Assembly: GCA_900544225.1 (NCBI GenBank)
Contig: UQUD01000066.1
Span: 1 to 9,938 of the forward strand
DNA: 9,938 bases
Direction of reading: 5' to 3'
Origin: an uncultured Collinsella sp.
Lineage (GTDB): Bacteria > Actinomycetota > Coriobacteriia > Coriobacteriales > Coriobacteriaceae
The stretch's first letter is position 1, and each line of letters opens with the position of its first letter. Shown one piece after another: positions 1-6,828 of the stretch. Made by a program: the position numbers and the translations under genes. The notes beneath the pieces are model-generated. The model made no database searches and had not been told where the DNA came from. It worked only from the letters and a program-made list of their open reading frames with translations.

Positions 1-11
1 TTGTCGCGCCC

Positions 12-1289
12 TTACATCACGGCGCGCAGCTCAAATCGGTCGCCGTTGATGCGGAACTGGCAGTTGCCGTTCATGCGCTCGACGGCAAGCTTAATGCTCT
101 TGGTTCCAAAGCCGTGTCCGGTGTGCCCGGCTACGGGCATGCCGTCGACCATGCGCGGCGGGCGCCCAAACGTGTTGGAGACCAAAAGGAGCAGTTGACC
201 GTCCTCGCAACGCAGGTCCAGTTCGACAAATCGCTTGCCCTGGGGAGCGGCGCTTGCGGCGACGATGGCGTTGTCCAGGGCGTTAGAGAGCACGCTAAAC
301 AGATCGACGTCGGCTACATGGACGCTCTCGGGCACGGCGGCGCGCAAATCGGCGGCGATGCCGTTTCGGTTGATATCGGAGCTAAATGACGAAAGCGCGA
401 TATTGACCGTGTCGTTGGCGCAGTATCGGCGCACGGCGGTGCGGTCGTTCGTCTCGCAGAGCTCGTCGATGCGTTCGAGCGCCTCGTCGATGTGGCCCTC
501 CTCGATCAAAGCCGCAAGGCCGCGCAGGAAGTGCCGCATGTCATGGCGGAGGACCGAAAGCTCGCGTCCAGATTGGCGCCAAGCCTCGAGCTCCTTGATG
601 GCTGCGTTGTCGCGGGTCGTGAGCATCCAGCGCTCGCGCTCGGCGATTTCCTTCGCCTCGTATTCGCGCAGATACACAGCAAGAAACATAAGGTAGAACG
701 CGCAAAGCGCAAACGCCAAAAACTCAACCGTCACCACGGAGCCCGAGTGGAAGAGCGTGGTGTAGACGTTAGTGGCGTAGTCAAAGATGTAATAGACGAG
801 CGGCAGGATGAGCAGAATCTCGAGCTCGGTGGGGCTTTTAACCGCCAGGCGCGGGCCGATGTCGCTGGCCCAATGCAGCAGGATTGCAAAGACGACGGCC
901 GTGGTGATAATGCGTGCCACGTAGTACGCGATTTGCGAGTCGGTGGCGGCGAGCGCGGCGATGCCCATCCAGTTGCTGAACTGGCAGCTCAGATAAGCAC
1001 TGGTGACGCCCAGCATAACGAGCAGCGGGCTCAGGCGATAGCGCGCGCACAGATAGATGACGAGCGGCAGATGCACGACGAGTGGATATACCTGACGGGC
1101 GAAAAGCTCGCCGCCGACGGCATTGGCGAGGCCGAATGCGCATCCGGTTACGGCGCCGACCATCACGAGCTCAAGCGCATGACGCCGGTTGATCTCGATA
1201 CCGCAGAGCGCCGCCGAGGCAAAAACGCCAAAAAGTAGGGTTGTTGCGTGGTGAATTGCCCAAAGCATCATCTCGGTCGTGGGGAGCAT
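12..1289 (-). CDS. AgrC-like sensor histidine kinase (GHKL family)
   Basis: Predicted 425-aa membrane sensor kinase that would phosphorylate the LytTR regulator encoded just upstream. The N-terminal half (about residues 8-207) is very hydrophobic and fits six or seven transmembrane segments, which form the likely sensing part. A helical linker (about 208-245) leads to the H-box LRHDMRHFL, with H249 the probable phospho-acceptor, in the style of AgrC/ComD kinases. The ATPase part shows the N-box SNALDNAI (N336, N340) and a glycine-rich GHGFG loop (391-395). The start at 1289 was chosen because GGGAGG lies five bases upstream and the ATG overlaps the regulator stop by one base (TAATG), implying translational coupling. 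The same frame stays open to 1370 but that part lies inside the regulator gene. The ligand cannot be told from sequence; no AgrB/AgrD-like gene is visible nearby. Confidence 0.9.
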   Translation of the reverse strand: MLPTTEMMLWAIHHATTLLFGVFASAALCGIEINRRHALELVMVGAVTGCAFGLANAVGGELFARQVYPLVVHLPLVIYLCARYRLSPLLVMLGVTSAYLSCQFSNWMGIAALAATDSQIAYYVARIITTAVVFAILLHWASDIGPRLAVKSPTELEILLILPLVYYIFDYATNVYTTLFHSGSVVTVEFLAFALCAFYLMFLAVYLREYEAKEIAERERWMLTTRDNAAIKELEAWRQSGRELSVLRHDMRHFLRGLAALIEEGHIDEALERIDELCETNDRTAVRRYCANDTVNIALSSFSSDINRNGIAADLRAAVPESVHVADVDLFSVLSNALDNAIVAASAAPQGKRFVELDLRCEDGQLLLLVSNTFGRPPRMVDGMPVAGHTGHGFGTKSIKLAVERMNGNCQFRINGDRFELRAVM

Positions 1290-2011
1290 TAGCGCCTCCC
1301 GCCCTCGAACCGTGCCGCAAAGTAGGCATCCTGGAAACCCTGCTTGCAGCTGCGCGCCAGCGGGATGCAAGCGCCCGAGCGCATGACGATATCCGTACGG
1401 TTGAAGTGATCGATATTGCGCAGGTTGACCTGGTAGCTACGGTGACATTTAAAGAAGCTTGCGTTTTTGGCCAGCTGGTCCTCGATGTTGCGGAACGGCT
1501 CGAGCGCCTCGATGTCGCGCCCGTCGCGCAGGTGGAATACCACGTGCTTGTTGCGGGCCTCGGCATATTCGATATCGGACAGGCGCAGGGCATGGTAGCC
1601 AAAGGACGTTTTGGTTACGAGCTCGTCGGTCACGGCGGGTCGCATGCTCGAAAGCTCGTCGAGCAGTTGCGCCAGGCGTTCGTACGTTACGGGCTTGAGC
1701 AGGTAGTCGAAGGCGCGGACCTCATAGGACTCCAGCGCGAACTCGGGCGATGAGGTGAGGAACACCAGACGCACAGCGGTATCGGATTGGCGCAACTCCC
1801 GCGCGGTGTCCATGCCGTTGACGAGCGGCATGATCATGTCGAGCAGAATGATGTCGGCGCGCGATGCAGCATGGCGGGCCAGCAGGTCCTCGCCGCGCGT
1901 GACGAGCGCAACGTCGACTGCCGTGCCCGTCTCGGTCGACCAGCGGTCGATCATCCGGTGCAGTCTATCTAGAAAAGCGACGTCGTCGTCGCAGGCGATA
2001 ATCTTGAGCAT
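1289..2011 (-). CDS. LytTR-family response regulator (AgrA/LytR type)
   Basis: Predicted 240-aa cytoplasmic DNA-binding regulator, partner of the sensor kinase whose start overlaps its stop. The receiver domain (about 1-120) has the acidic pocket D8-D10, the phosphorylation site D58 in ILLDMIMP, the switch residue T86 in VFLTSS, and K106 in the LKP motif. The LytTR domain (about 130-232) carries the typical segment FFKCHRSYQVNLRNI (186-200), which belongs to the beta-rich fold that binds paired direct repeats. The ATG at 2011 is preceded by AAGGGGG, five bases away, and the receiver fold begins at once (MLKIIACDDD). An upstream in-frame ATG at 2044 would add 11 residues with no family support. 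Regulators of this family often control peptide signalling, bacteriocins or cell-surface traits; the target here is unknown. No confident promoter was found on the minus strand. Confidence 0.92.
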   Translation of the reverse strand: MLKIIACDDDVAFLDRLHRMIDRWSTETGTAVDVALVTRGEDLLARHAASRADIILLDMIMPLVNGMDTARELRQSDTAVRLVFLTSSPEFALESYEVRAFDYLLKPVTYERLAQLLDELSSMRPAVTDELVTKTSFGYHALRLSDIEYAEARNKHVVFHLRDGRDIEALEPFRNIEDQLAKNASFFKCHRSYQVNLRNIDHFNRTDIVMRSGACIPLARSCKQGFQDAYFAARFEGGRR

Positions 2012-2216
2012 TCGAGCCCCCTTAGTAGTTCGATTTTGCCACATTGGGTGCGCGCCGCCCGCGGAGGAACATCCCGTTTGCGCCCCACGGTGCGCAACTC
2101 GCGCCGAGCAGTATTGCGGTGGCGAAAGATGCCTCCTGCGCTATCGAGAGCTCGACTATCCTCAGCTTGCCAGTTCGAAAATGGACCTGCCGCATGATTG
2201 AATCTTTATTTCAACT

Positions 2217-2264
2217 TGACACCTAGGTTTACAGCTGTCTTGTCAGCTGTAAACCTAGGTGTCA
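2217..2264. promoter_or_regulatory. Perfect inverted repeat, probable NiaR operator
   Basis: Two 21-base arms (2217-2237 and 2244-2264) are exact reverse complements around a 6-base centre, TCTTGT. Each arm contains two self-palindromic hexamers, CCTAGG and CAGCTG. The element sits over the predicted nadA promoter, and the operon it precedes ends with a 3H-domain repressor gene (niaR). NiaR-type regulators are known to repress niacin genes when nicotinic acid is bound, so autogenous control is the natural reading. It is not a terminator: no T-run follows, and it lies upstream of the predicted transcription start. Assignment to NiaR is inference from position and symmetry. Confidence 0.8.
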
Positions 2265-2268
2265 TACT
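2240..2268 (+). promoter_or_regulatory. Predicted nadABC-niaR promoter
   Basis: A -35 box TTGTCA (2240-2245) and a -10 box CATACT (2263-2268) are separated by 17 bases, giving a predicted start of transcription near 2275 and a leader of about 30 bases before nadA. The -35 box lies at the centre of the inverted repeat and the right arm fills the spacer, so a bound repressor would block RNA polymerase. The consensus-like TTGACA at 2216-2221 is an alternative -35, but no good -10 follows it at 16-18 bases. Confidence 0.55.
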
Positions 2269-2303
2269 AAAGCCCCAAGATTCGCCAAAAGAGAGGGGCC
2301 TTG

Positions 2304-3329
2304 ATGGCACAGAGCGCGAACATGGATGCGTCGGAGCTTGCGCGCGATATTGCGGCCGGCCTAGCATCGGCAACGACGGCAACGGAGCGCGCGGCACTGG
2401 TGCCCGCAGAGCTTGTCGAGGCCATTCAGCAACTAAAAACCCAACGTGACGCGGTGATCCTGGCGCACTACTATGTGGCGCCCGAGGTCCAAGCCGTTGC
2501 CGATTACGTCGGCGACAGCTTCTACCTGGCAAAGCTCGCCAAGAGCCTGCCGCAGCAGACCATCGTGCTGTGCGGCGTGGAGTTTATGGGCGAGAGCGCC
2601 AAGCTGCTCAACCCCACCAAGACCGTGCTGCTGCCCGAGCCGGGCGCGGACTGCCCCATGGCGCACATGGTCAAGCGCGAGACGGTCGATGCGGCGCGCG
2701 CCGAGTACGGCGACGACCTTGCCGTGGTCTGCTACGTCAACTCGACGGTCGAGATCAAGAGCTGGAGCGACGTGTGCGTCACCAGCTCCAACGCCGTCAA
2801 GATCGTGTCCGAGCTGCCGCAGCAGCACGTCCTGTTCATCCCCGATCAAAACCTGGGCCGCTTCGTAGCCGAGCAGGTGCCGCAAAAGCACGTCATCCTC
2901 AACAATGGCTATTGCCCGCGCCATCACATCATCACCGTCGAGCAGATCGTCGATGCGCAGGAGGCGCATCCCGACGCGCTCGTGCTGGCGCACCCCGAAT
3001 GCAAGGCCGACGTCCTTGCCGAGGCCGACTACATCGGCTCCACCGCCGGCATCATCAAGTACGCCGAGGATTCGGACGCGAGTGAGTTCATCATCGTGAC
3101 GGTCCGCGGCGTGCTCTACGAGCTCGAGCGCCGCTGCGAGGGCACCGGCAAAAAGTTCTATTTTCCCGCGGTGCAGCCCACCTGCGTCAACATGGATCTC
3201 ATCACACTCGAAAAGCTCGTGCGATGCCTGGAGACGGGCGAGGGCGAGGTACAGATCGGCGTGTCGGACGAGGCGGCCGACCAGGCCAAAATTACGCTCG
3301 ACCGCATGCTCGAGTACGCGGCGCGCTAG
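2304..3329 (+). CDS. nadA: Quinolinate synthase NadA
   Basis: Cytoplasmic [4Fe-4S] enzyme of 341 aa that condenses iminoaspartate (from NadB) with dihydroxyacetone phosphate to give quinolinate, the second step of NAD synthesis from aspartate. The three probable cluster cysteines are C90 (in VLCGVEFMGESAK), C204 (in NGYCPRHH) and C294 (in QPTCVNM). The wide C90-C204 gap resembles the Bacillus-type enzyme rather than the E. coli type. Other family signatures are ILAHYYV (52-58), the HPEC motif (230-233), GSTAGI (245-250) and the T-V-R-G segment (266-269). The ATG at 2304 was chosen because GAGAGGGG ends five bases upstream; the adjacent TTG at 2301 is too close. First gene of the nad operon, directly behind the inverted-repeat operator, so probably repressed when niacin is plentiful. 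Confidence 0.97.
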   Translation: MAQSANMDASELARDIAAGLASATTATERAALVPAELVEAIQQLKTQRDAVILAHYYVAPEVQAVADYVGDSFYLAKLAKSLPQQTIVLCGVEFMGESAKLLNPTKTVLLPEPGADCPMAHMVKRETVDAARAEYGDDLAVVCYVNSTVEIKSWSDVCVTSSNAVKIVSELPQQHVLFIPDQNLGRFVAEQVPQKHVILNNGYCPRHHIITVEQIVDAQEAHPDALVLAHPECKADVLAEADYIGSTAGIIKYAEDSDASEFIIVTVRGVLYELERRCEGTGKKFYFPAVQPTCVNMDLITLEKLVRCLETGEGEVQIGVSDEAADQAKITLDRMLEYAAR

Positions 3330-3333
3330 AACG

Positions 3334-3366
3334 ATGTGACATGAGGGGCAGTCCCTTATGTCACAT
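3334..3366 (+). repeat. Long imperfect palindrome (REP-like hairpin) between nadA and nadB
   Basis: A 15-bp stem pairs 3334-3348 with 3352-3366, closing on the three-base loop CAG. All pairs are Watson-Crick except two G·U wobbles. It starts five bases after the nadA stop and ends about five bases before the nadB ribosome-binding site. No T-run follows, so it is unlikely to terminate transcription. Placed between two genes of one operon it could stabilise the upstream mRNA or tune nadA against nadB output. Its shape (GTGACAT stem base, GGG/CCC top, tiny loop) resembles dispersed intergenic palindromes; whether it is repeated in this genome cannot be seen here. Confidence 0.75.
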
Positions 3367-3385
3367 TACAAGGGAGAGGATTCCT

Positions 3386-4762
3386 GTGGAAACCAAACAA
3401 TACCCCGACATGGAGTGCGACGTCGTCATTGCCGGCTGTGGCGTGGCGGGCCTGTACGCGGCCCTCAATCTGCCGATGAGCACGCGCGTGACCATGCTCT
3501 CCAAGGGCGCTATCGATGAGTGCGACTCGATGCTCGCGCAGGGCGGCATCTGCGTACTGCCCGAAGGCTCGGACTACGATGCCTTCTTTGAGGACACCAT
3601 GCACGCCGGCCACTACGAGAACCGCCGCGAGAGCGTCGACATCATGATCCGCTCGAGCCGCTCGGTTATTAACGACCTGCTGGCCATGGGCGTGGACTTT
3701 GAGCGCAAGGCCGACGGCAGCCTCGACTTTACCCGCGAGGGCGCGCACAGCCGCCCGCGCATTGCCTTCCATGCCGACATTACGGGCAAGGAGATCACAA
3801 CCAAGCTGCTCCAGGCCGTTCGCAAGCTGGATAACGTGCAGATTTTGGAGCACGTGGCCATGACCGACATCCTGACGGGCGAGCGTGACGGCGCCACGGT
3901 GTGCACCGGCGTCGTTGCCGTTCCCGTGGACGAGGACAACTCGGTTCGTCCCGCCGACGAACTGGCAAATGCCGCCGAGGGCGTGCATGCCGGCGAGCCG
4001 TTTAAGATCCATGCCCGCCACACGCTGTGGGCGACGGGCGGCATCGGCGGCGTATACGACCATTCGACCAACTACCCGCAGCTCACGGGCGATGCCTGCT
4101 ACATCGCTCAGGAGCATGGCATTAAGATGGAGCACCTGGACTACGTGCAGATTCACCCCACGGGGCTGTTCTCGCCGCAGCCGGGCCGTACCTTCCTGAT
4201 CAGCGAGAGCTGCCGCGGCGAGGGCGCGATTTTGCTCAACGCCGCCGGCGAGCGCTTTACCGATGAGCTCCAGCCGCGCGATGTGGTCGCCGCCGCCATT
4301 CGCGAGCAGATGAAGCAGGACGGCACCGAGCACGAGTGGCTGAGCTTTGCCCCCGTCGAGCGCGACGTGGTGACCGGGCACTTCGCCAACATCCGCGCAC
4401 GCTGCCTGGAGGACGGCCGCGACATCCTGGACGAGCCCATTCCCGTTACGCCCACGCAGCACTACTTTATGGGCGGCGTGTGGGTCGACAAGGACGGCCG
4501 CACTTCGATGCCCGAGCTCTACGCCGCGGGCGAGACGGCCTGCAACGGCGTTCACGGCAAGAACCGCCTTGCATCAAACAGCCTGCTCGAGGCACTGGTC
4601 TGGGGTCGCCGCGCCGCGTGGTACATGCGTACCGGCGAGTCACTGGTCGTAGAGCAGGCGGGCGATCCCGCGCTCGATGGCCGTCATCGCGCCCTGAGCG
4701 CCGACACCCTGGCAATCGATGATTTGGCCCGTGCCGCCGGCACGCAGGCCGTGGAGGAGTAG
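3386..4762 (+). CDS. nadB: L-aspartate oxidase NadB (short form)
   Basis: FAD flavoprotein of 458 aa that oxidises L-aspartate to iminoaspartate, which NadA uses. In anaerobes fumarate is a plausible electron acceptor. The N-terminal dinucleotide-binding motif is AGCGVAG (16-22). Residues matching the catalytic set of the E. coli enzyme are E118 and H121 (REGAHSR), H257 (IHPTG), R298 (QPRDVV), H359 (TQHYFMGG) and R394 (KNRLASNSLLE). The GTG start at 3386 has GGGAGAGGA ending five bases upstream, and the FAD motif follows as expected. The open frame runs back to 3224 only through nadA. The protein ends about 60 residues after NRLASNSLLE, well short of the usual 510-540, so the C-terminal helical domain is missing. 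The reading frame itself looks intact. The last codons contain the nadC ribosome-binding site. Confidence 0.95.
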   Translation: METKQYPDMECDVVIAGCGVAGLYAALNLPMSTRVTMLSKGAIDECDSMLAQGGICVLPEGSDYDAFFEDTMHAGHYENRRESVDIMIRSSRSVINDLLAMGVDFERKADGSLDFTREGAHSRPRIAFHADITGKEITTKLLQAVRKLDNVQILEHVAMTDILTGERDGATVCTGVVAVPVDEDNSVRPADELANAAEGVHAGEPFKIHARHTLWATGGIGGVYDHSTNYPQLTGDACYIAQEHGIKMEHLDYVQIHPTGLFSPQPGRTFLISESCRGEGAILLNAAGERFTDELQPRDVVAAAIREQMKQDGTEHEWLSFAPVERDVVTGHFANIRARCLEDGRDILDEPIPVTPTQHYFMGGVWVDKDGRTSMPELYAAGETACNGVHGKNRLASNSLLEALVWGRRAAWYMRTGESLVVEQAGDPALDGRHRALSADTLAIDDLARAAGTQAVEE

Positions 4763-4765
4763 ACC

Positions 4766-5626
4766 ATGAATCCCATTACCATGAAGCTCGTCGTCGATGA
4801 TCTGATCCTGCAGGCCCTGCGCGAGGATATTACGTTTGAGGACGTGAGCACGGCGAGCGTGTGCCCCACGGCGCGTCCCGCCACGGTGGAGCTCATCGCC
4901 AAGGCCGATGGCATCATCGCCGGCCTGGACGTGTTCGCTCGCACCTTTGAGTTGCTGGATCCGCAGAGCTCGGTGCTGTTTGATGTCGTCGATGGCGATG
5001 AGGTGCACGCCGGCGACCACGTGGGCCAAGTGCGCGGCGACGCGCGCGTACTGCTTTCGGGCGAGCGCGTGGCGCTCAACTACCTGCAGCGCATGAGCGG
5101 CATCGCTACTTACACGCATCGGATGGCAGCTGCGCTCGAGGACACCAAGACCGTGCTCGTCGACACACGCAAGACCACGCCGGGCATGCGCGTCTTTGAG
5201 AAGGCCGCGGTCGAGATCGGCGGTGGCAGCAACCACCGCTATAACCTGTCGACGGCTGTCATGCTCAAGGACAACCACATCGACGCCGCCGGTGGCGTGG
5301 CACGCGCGATTGAGATGGCGCGCGCCCATGCGTCGTTTACCGCGACGGTCGAGATCGAGTGCGAGAACCTGGACATGGTACGCGAGGCCGTGGAGGCCGG
5401 TGCCGACATCATCATGCTCGACAACATGACCCACGACGACATGGCTGCCGCGATTGAGCTTATCGCCGGTCGCGCCAAGACCGAGTGCTCGGGCAACGTG
5501 GACGCCAGCAATATCCGCGCGCTCGCCGACCTGGGCGTTGACTTTATTAGCTCGGGGGCATTGACGCACTCTGCGCCGATTCTCGACCTCTCGCTTAAGC
5601 ACCTGCGTCTGCTGGACGGTAAATAA
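4766..5626 (+). CDS. nadC: Quinolinate phosphoribosyltransferase NadC
   Basis: Cytoplasmic enzyme of 286 aa that joins quinolinate to PRPP with loss of CO2, giving nicotinate mononucleotide, the third step of the pathway. It has the type II fold: an N-terminal sandwich domain (about 1-120) and an alpha/beta barrel (about 121-275). Substrate-binding signatures are E100-R101 in SGERVALNYLQRMSGIAT, R135-K136 in DTRKTTPG (133-140), H157-R158 in GGGSNHR, K168 in MLKDNHI (166-172), E197 and E200 in EIECEN, and D219 in MLDN. Length is normal. GGAGGAG at 4753-4759, inside the end of nadB, serves the ATG at 4766. A second in-frame ATG five codons later is less well placed. Only three bases separate it from the nadB stop, and its own stop overlaps the niaR start. 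Confidence 0.97.
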   Translation: MNPITMKLVVDDLILQALREDITFEDVSTASVCPTARPATVELIAKADGIIAGLDVFARTFELLDPQSSVLFDVVDGDEVHAGDHVGQVRGDARVLLSGERVALNYLQRMSGIATYTHRMAAALEDTKTVLVDTRKTTPGMRVFEKAAVEIGGGSNHRYNLSTAVMLKDNHIDAAGGVARAIEMARAHASFTATVEIECENLDMVREAVEAGADIIMLDNMTHDDMAAAIELIAGRAKTECSGNVDASNIRALADLGVDFISSGALTHSAPILDLSLKHLRLLDGK

Positions 5627-6171
5627 TGGACGCCCGCGAGCGTCGCCGTGCCATCATGGGCGTGCTCGAGCGAGCCAAAGACCCCGTCTCGGGCAGTGCG
5701 CTTGCTCGTGAGGTGGGCGTGAGCCGCCAGATTGTCGTGCAAGACATCGCCCTGCTGCGCGCCGATGGGCACGATATCGTGGCGACCAACCGCGGCTACG
5801 TGCTGCAGGAGGCCCCCAGCAGCCCCGCTGTGCCCACGCGCCTGGTCAAGGTTCGCCACGGCGTGGAGCAGGCGGGCGATGAGCTCACGAGTATCGTCGA
5901 CGCCGGAGGCGCCGTGCTCAACGTGATCGTCAATCACCGCGTGTACGGTAAGATCACGGCCGACCTGGACATCCGCAATCGTCGCGATGTTGAGCGCTAC
6001 CTGCACGATATCGAGAGCGGCAAGAGTTTCCCGCTACTAACGGTGACGAGCGGCTATCACTTCCATCGCATCGCGGCGGAGGACGAGCAGACTCTCGACG
6101 AGATCGAGGCCATACTCAAGGAGAAGGGCTATCTGGCAGACCTGATGCCCTACGAAGACGACCTGTCCTAG
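5626..6171 (+). CDS. niaR: NiaR-type transcriptional repressor of niacin/NAD genes
   Basis: DNA-binding repressor of 181 aa. An N-terminal winged helix-turn-helix of the HTH_11 type (about 6-60; LAREVGVSRQIVVQDIALLR) is followed by a 3H domain (about 72-170). The likely metal site is H78, E86, H145 and H147 (GYHFHRI), which aligns well with the nickel-binding His/Glu set described for the Thermotoga maritima homologue; H104 in NHRVYGKI is also typical. Members of this family use nicotinic acid as co-repressor. The ATG overlaps the nadC stop by one base (TAATG) and only a weak GGACGG precedes it, so its translation is probably coupled to nadC. As last gene of the operon, and with the palindrome at the operon head, it most likely represses its own transcription. 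Confidence 0.93.
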   Translation: MDARERRRAIMGVLERAKDPVSGSALAREVGVSRQIVVQDIALLRADGHDIVATNRGYVLQEAPSSPAVPTRLVKVRHGVEQAGDELTSIVDAGGAVLNVIVNHRVYGKITADLDIRNRRDVERYLHDIESGKSFPLLTVTSGYHFHRIAAEDEQTLDEIEAILKEKGYLADLMPYEDDLS

Positions 6172-6184
6172 TAACGACGAATGC

Positions 6185-6223
6185 AAAAGGAGGCCTCCGC
6201 GGCGATGCGGAGGCCTCCTTTTT
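6185..6223. terminator. Bidirectional intrinsic terminator
   Basis: A perfect 16-bp stem (6185-6200 with 6207-6222) has a six-base loop GGCGAT and a T-run at 6219-6223. It lies 13 bases past the niaR stop and ends the nad operon. The A-run at the left (6185-6188) makes it usable from the minus strand too, where it would stop ferredoxin transcripts about 40 bases after that gene. Confidence 0.93.
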
Positions 6224-6261
6224 GTGCACGGTGTACTTTTGAGTGTGCAAGTGGGGAGTTG

Positions 6262-6447
6262 TTACTCCTCGACGATCTCGGTGATCGCGCCAGCGGGGCA
6301 AGCGTCCTGGCAAGCGCCACAGGCGACGCAGGAGTCCTCGTCAGCGACGGTAGCGACGTCCTGGAGCTCCAGAACGCCAGCGGGGCAGGTGTCGACGCAA
6401 ACGCCACAAGCGATGCACTCGTCGGCATCAATTACGGGATGAGCCAT
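6262..6447 (-). CDS. 2[4Fe-4S] bacterial-type ferredoxin
   Basis: Small soluble electron carrier of 61 aa. Two complete cluster motifs are visible: C11-x2-C14-x2-C17-x3-C21-P and C40-x2-C43-x2-C46-x3-C50-P, with the usual clostridial-type symmetry between the halves and a very acidic overall composition. Length is normal for the family. The ATG at 6447 has AGAGGA about nine bases upstream and places the first cysteine motif at residue 11. An ATG at 6513 in the same frame would add 22 residues with no family match and would lie on the predicted -10 box. It is a single gene converging on the nad operon. Such ferredoxins serve many partners in anaerobes, for example pyruvate:ferredoxin oxidoreductase or hydrogenase; nothing here singles one out. 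Confidence 0.95.
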   Translation of the reverse strand: MAHPVIDADECIACGVCVDTCPAGVLELQDVATVADEDSCVACGACQDACPAGAITEIVEE

Positions 6448-6508
6448 GGTAGTTTCCTCTCTGTTGACCGACGCTACAGACGATGCGCGCCGGTTTGATT
6501 CGGGCAAA

Positions 6509-6536
6509 AACATACCACGGGAGCGACCGTTTGCAA
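6509..6536 (-). promoter_or_regulatory. Candidate ferredoxin promoter
   Basis: On the minus strand, TTGCAA (6536-6531) and TATGTT (6514-6509) are separated by 16 bases. TG one base before the -10 box makes it an extended -10. The predicted start near 6502 gives a leader of about 55 bases. Both boxes match consensus at four of six positions. Confidence 0.4.
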
Positions 6537-6814
6537 TACCCTCTGGCCGGCATCTTCATACCGTTCGCCGAGTATGCCAAGGTTTACTAAAAAACGCGCA
6601 GGTGGGGCCGGTGAGCTGCGTAAATGTTAGCTAAAGCTGACTCGTAATATAGGGCGATTGAGCGTGCTTGCGGAAACCGCATCCCGTAATCCACGTCCAA
6701 AACGGGACACAGTTTCAGGCTCACACCTCAGTCAACTCTACATAGATCTCGATAGATTTGCCGAGAACTCAATCAGCGCATCTACCTGCGCATTTAAGAA
6801 CCTAAACTCTCAGA

Positions 6815-6828
6815 GATAAGAAATCTTA
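6815..6828. repeat. Short AT-rich inverted repeat upstream of dnaK
   Basis: ATAAGA and TCTTAT flank a two-base centre, AA, about 130 bases upstream of the dnaK start and just before the -35-like TTGACT at 6835. It could be a binding site for a dimeric regulator or a chance palindrome in AT-rich sequence. Confidence 0.35.

Larger units (their letters stand above)
2012..2303. other. divergent intergenic region between regulator and nadA
   Basis: This stretch of about 290 bases separates the minus-strand two-component operon from the plus-strand nad operon. The part next to the regulator (2012-2200) has no convincing gene or clear hairpin; short open frames across it look like chance products of high GC. 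The part next to nadA holds the inverted-repeat operator and promoter described separately. The minus-strand promoter must also lie somewhere here, but I could not pick a -35/-10 pair for it. Confidence 0.7.

Noticed and set aside
1290..1370. Upstream extension of the sensor kinase
   Set aside because: Overlaps the regulator gene; the ATG at 1289 has GGGAGG and the TAATG junction typical of coupled pairs.
2216..2221. TTGACA as the nadA -35 box
   Set aside because: A perfect -35 hexamer, but 16-18 bases downstream there is no acceptable -10; TTGTCA at 2240 with CATACT at 2263 fits better.
2217..2264. Palindrome read as a terminator, attenuator or riboswitch
   Set aside because: No T-run follows, the best promoter overlaps it, and the leader that remains is only about 30 bases.
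2206..2532. 108-aa minus-strand open frame across the nadA operator and start
   Set aside because: Pro/Arg-rich, no ribosome-binding site, and it runs through the palindrome and the nadA start.
3224..3385. Upstream extension of nadB
   Set aside because: It lies mostly inside nadA, gives an Arg/Gly-rich stretch unlike any NadB, and crosses the intergenic hairpin. The GTG at 3386 has a strong ribosome-binding site.
4640..5602. 320-aa open frame antisense to nadB/nadC
   Set aside because: Lies wholly over confirmed nadB and nadC coding sequence on the other strand; no domain is recognisable.
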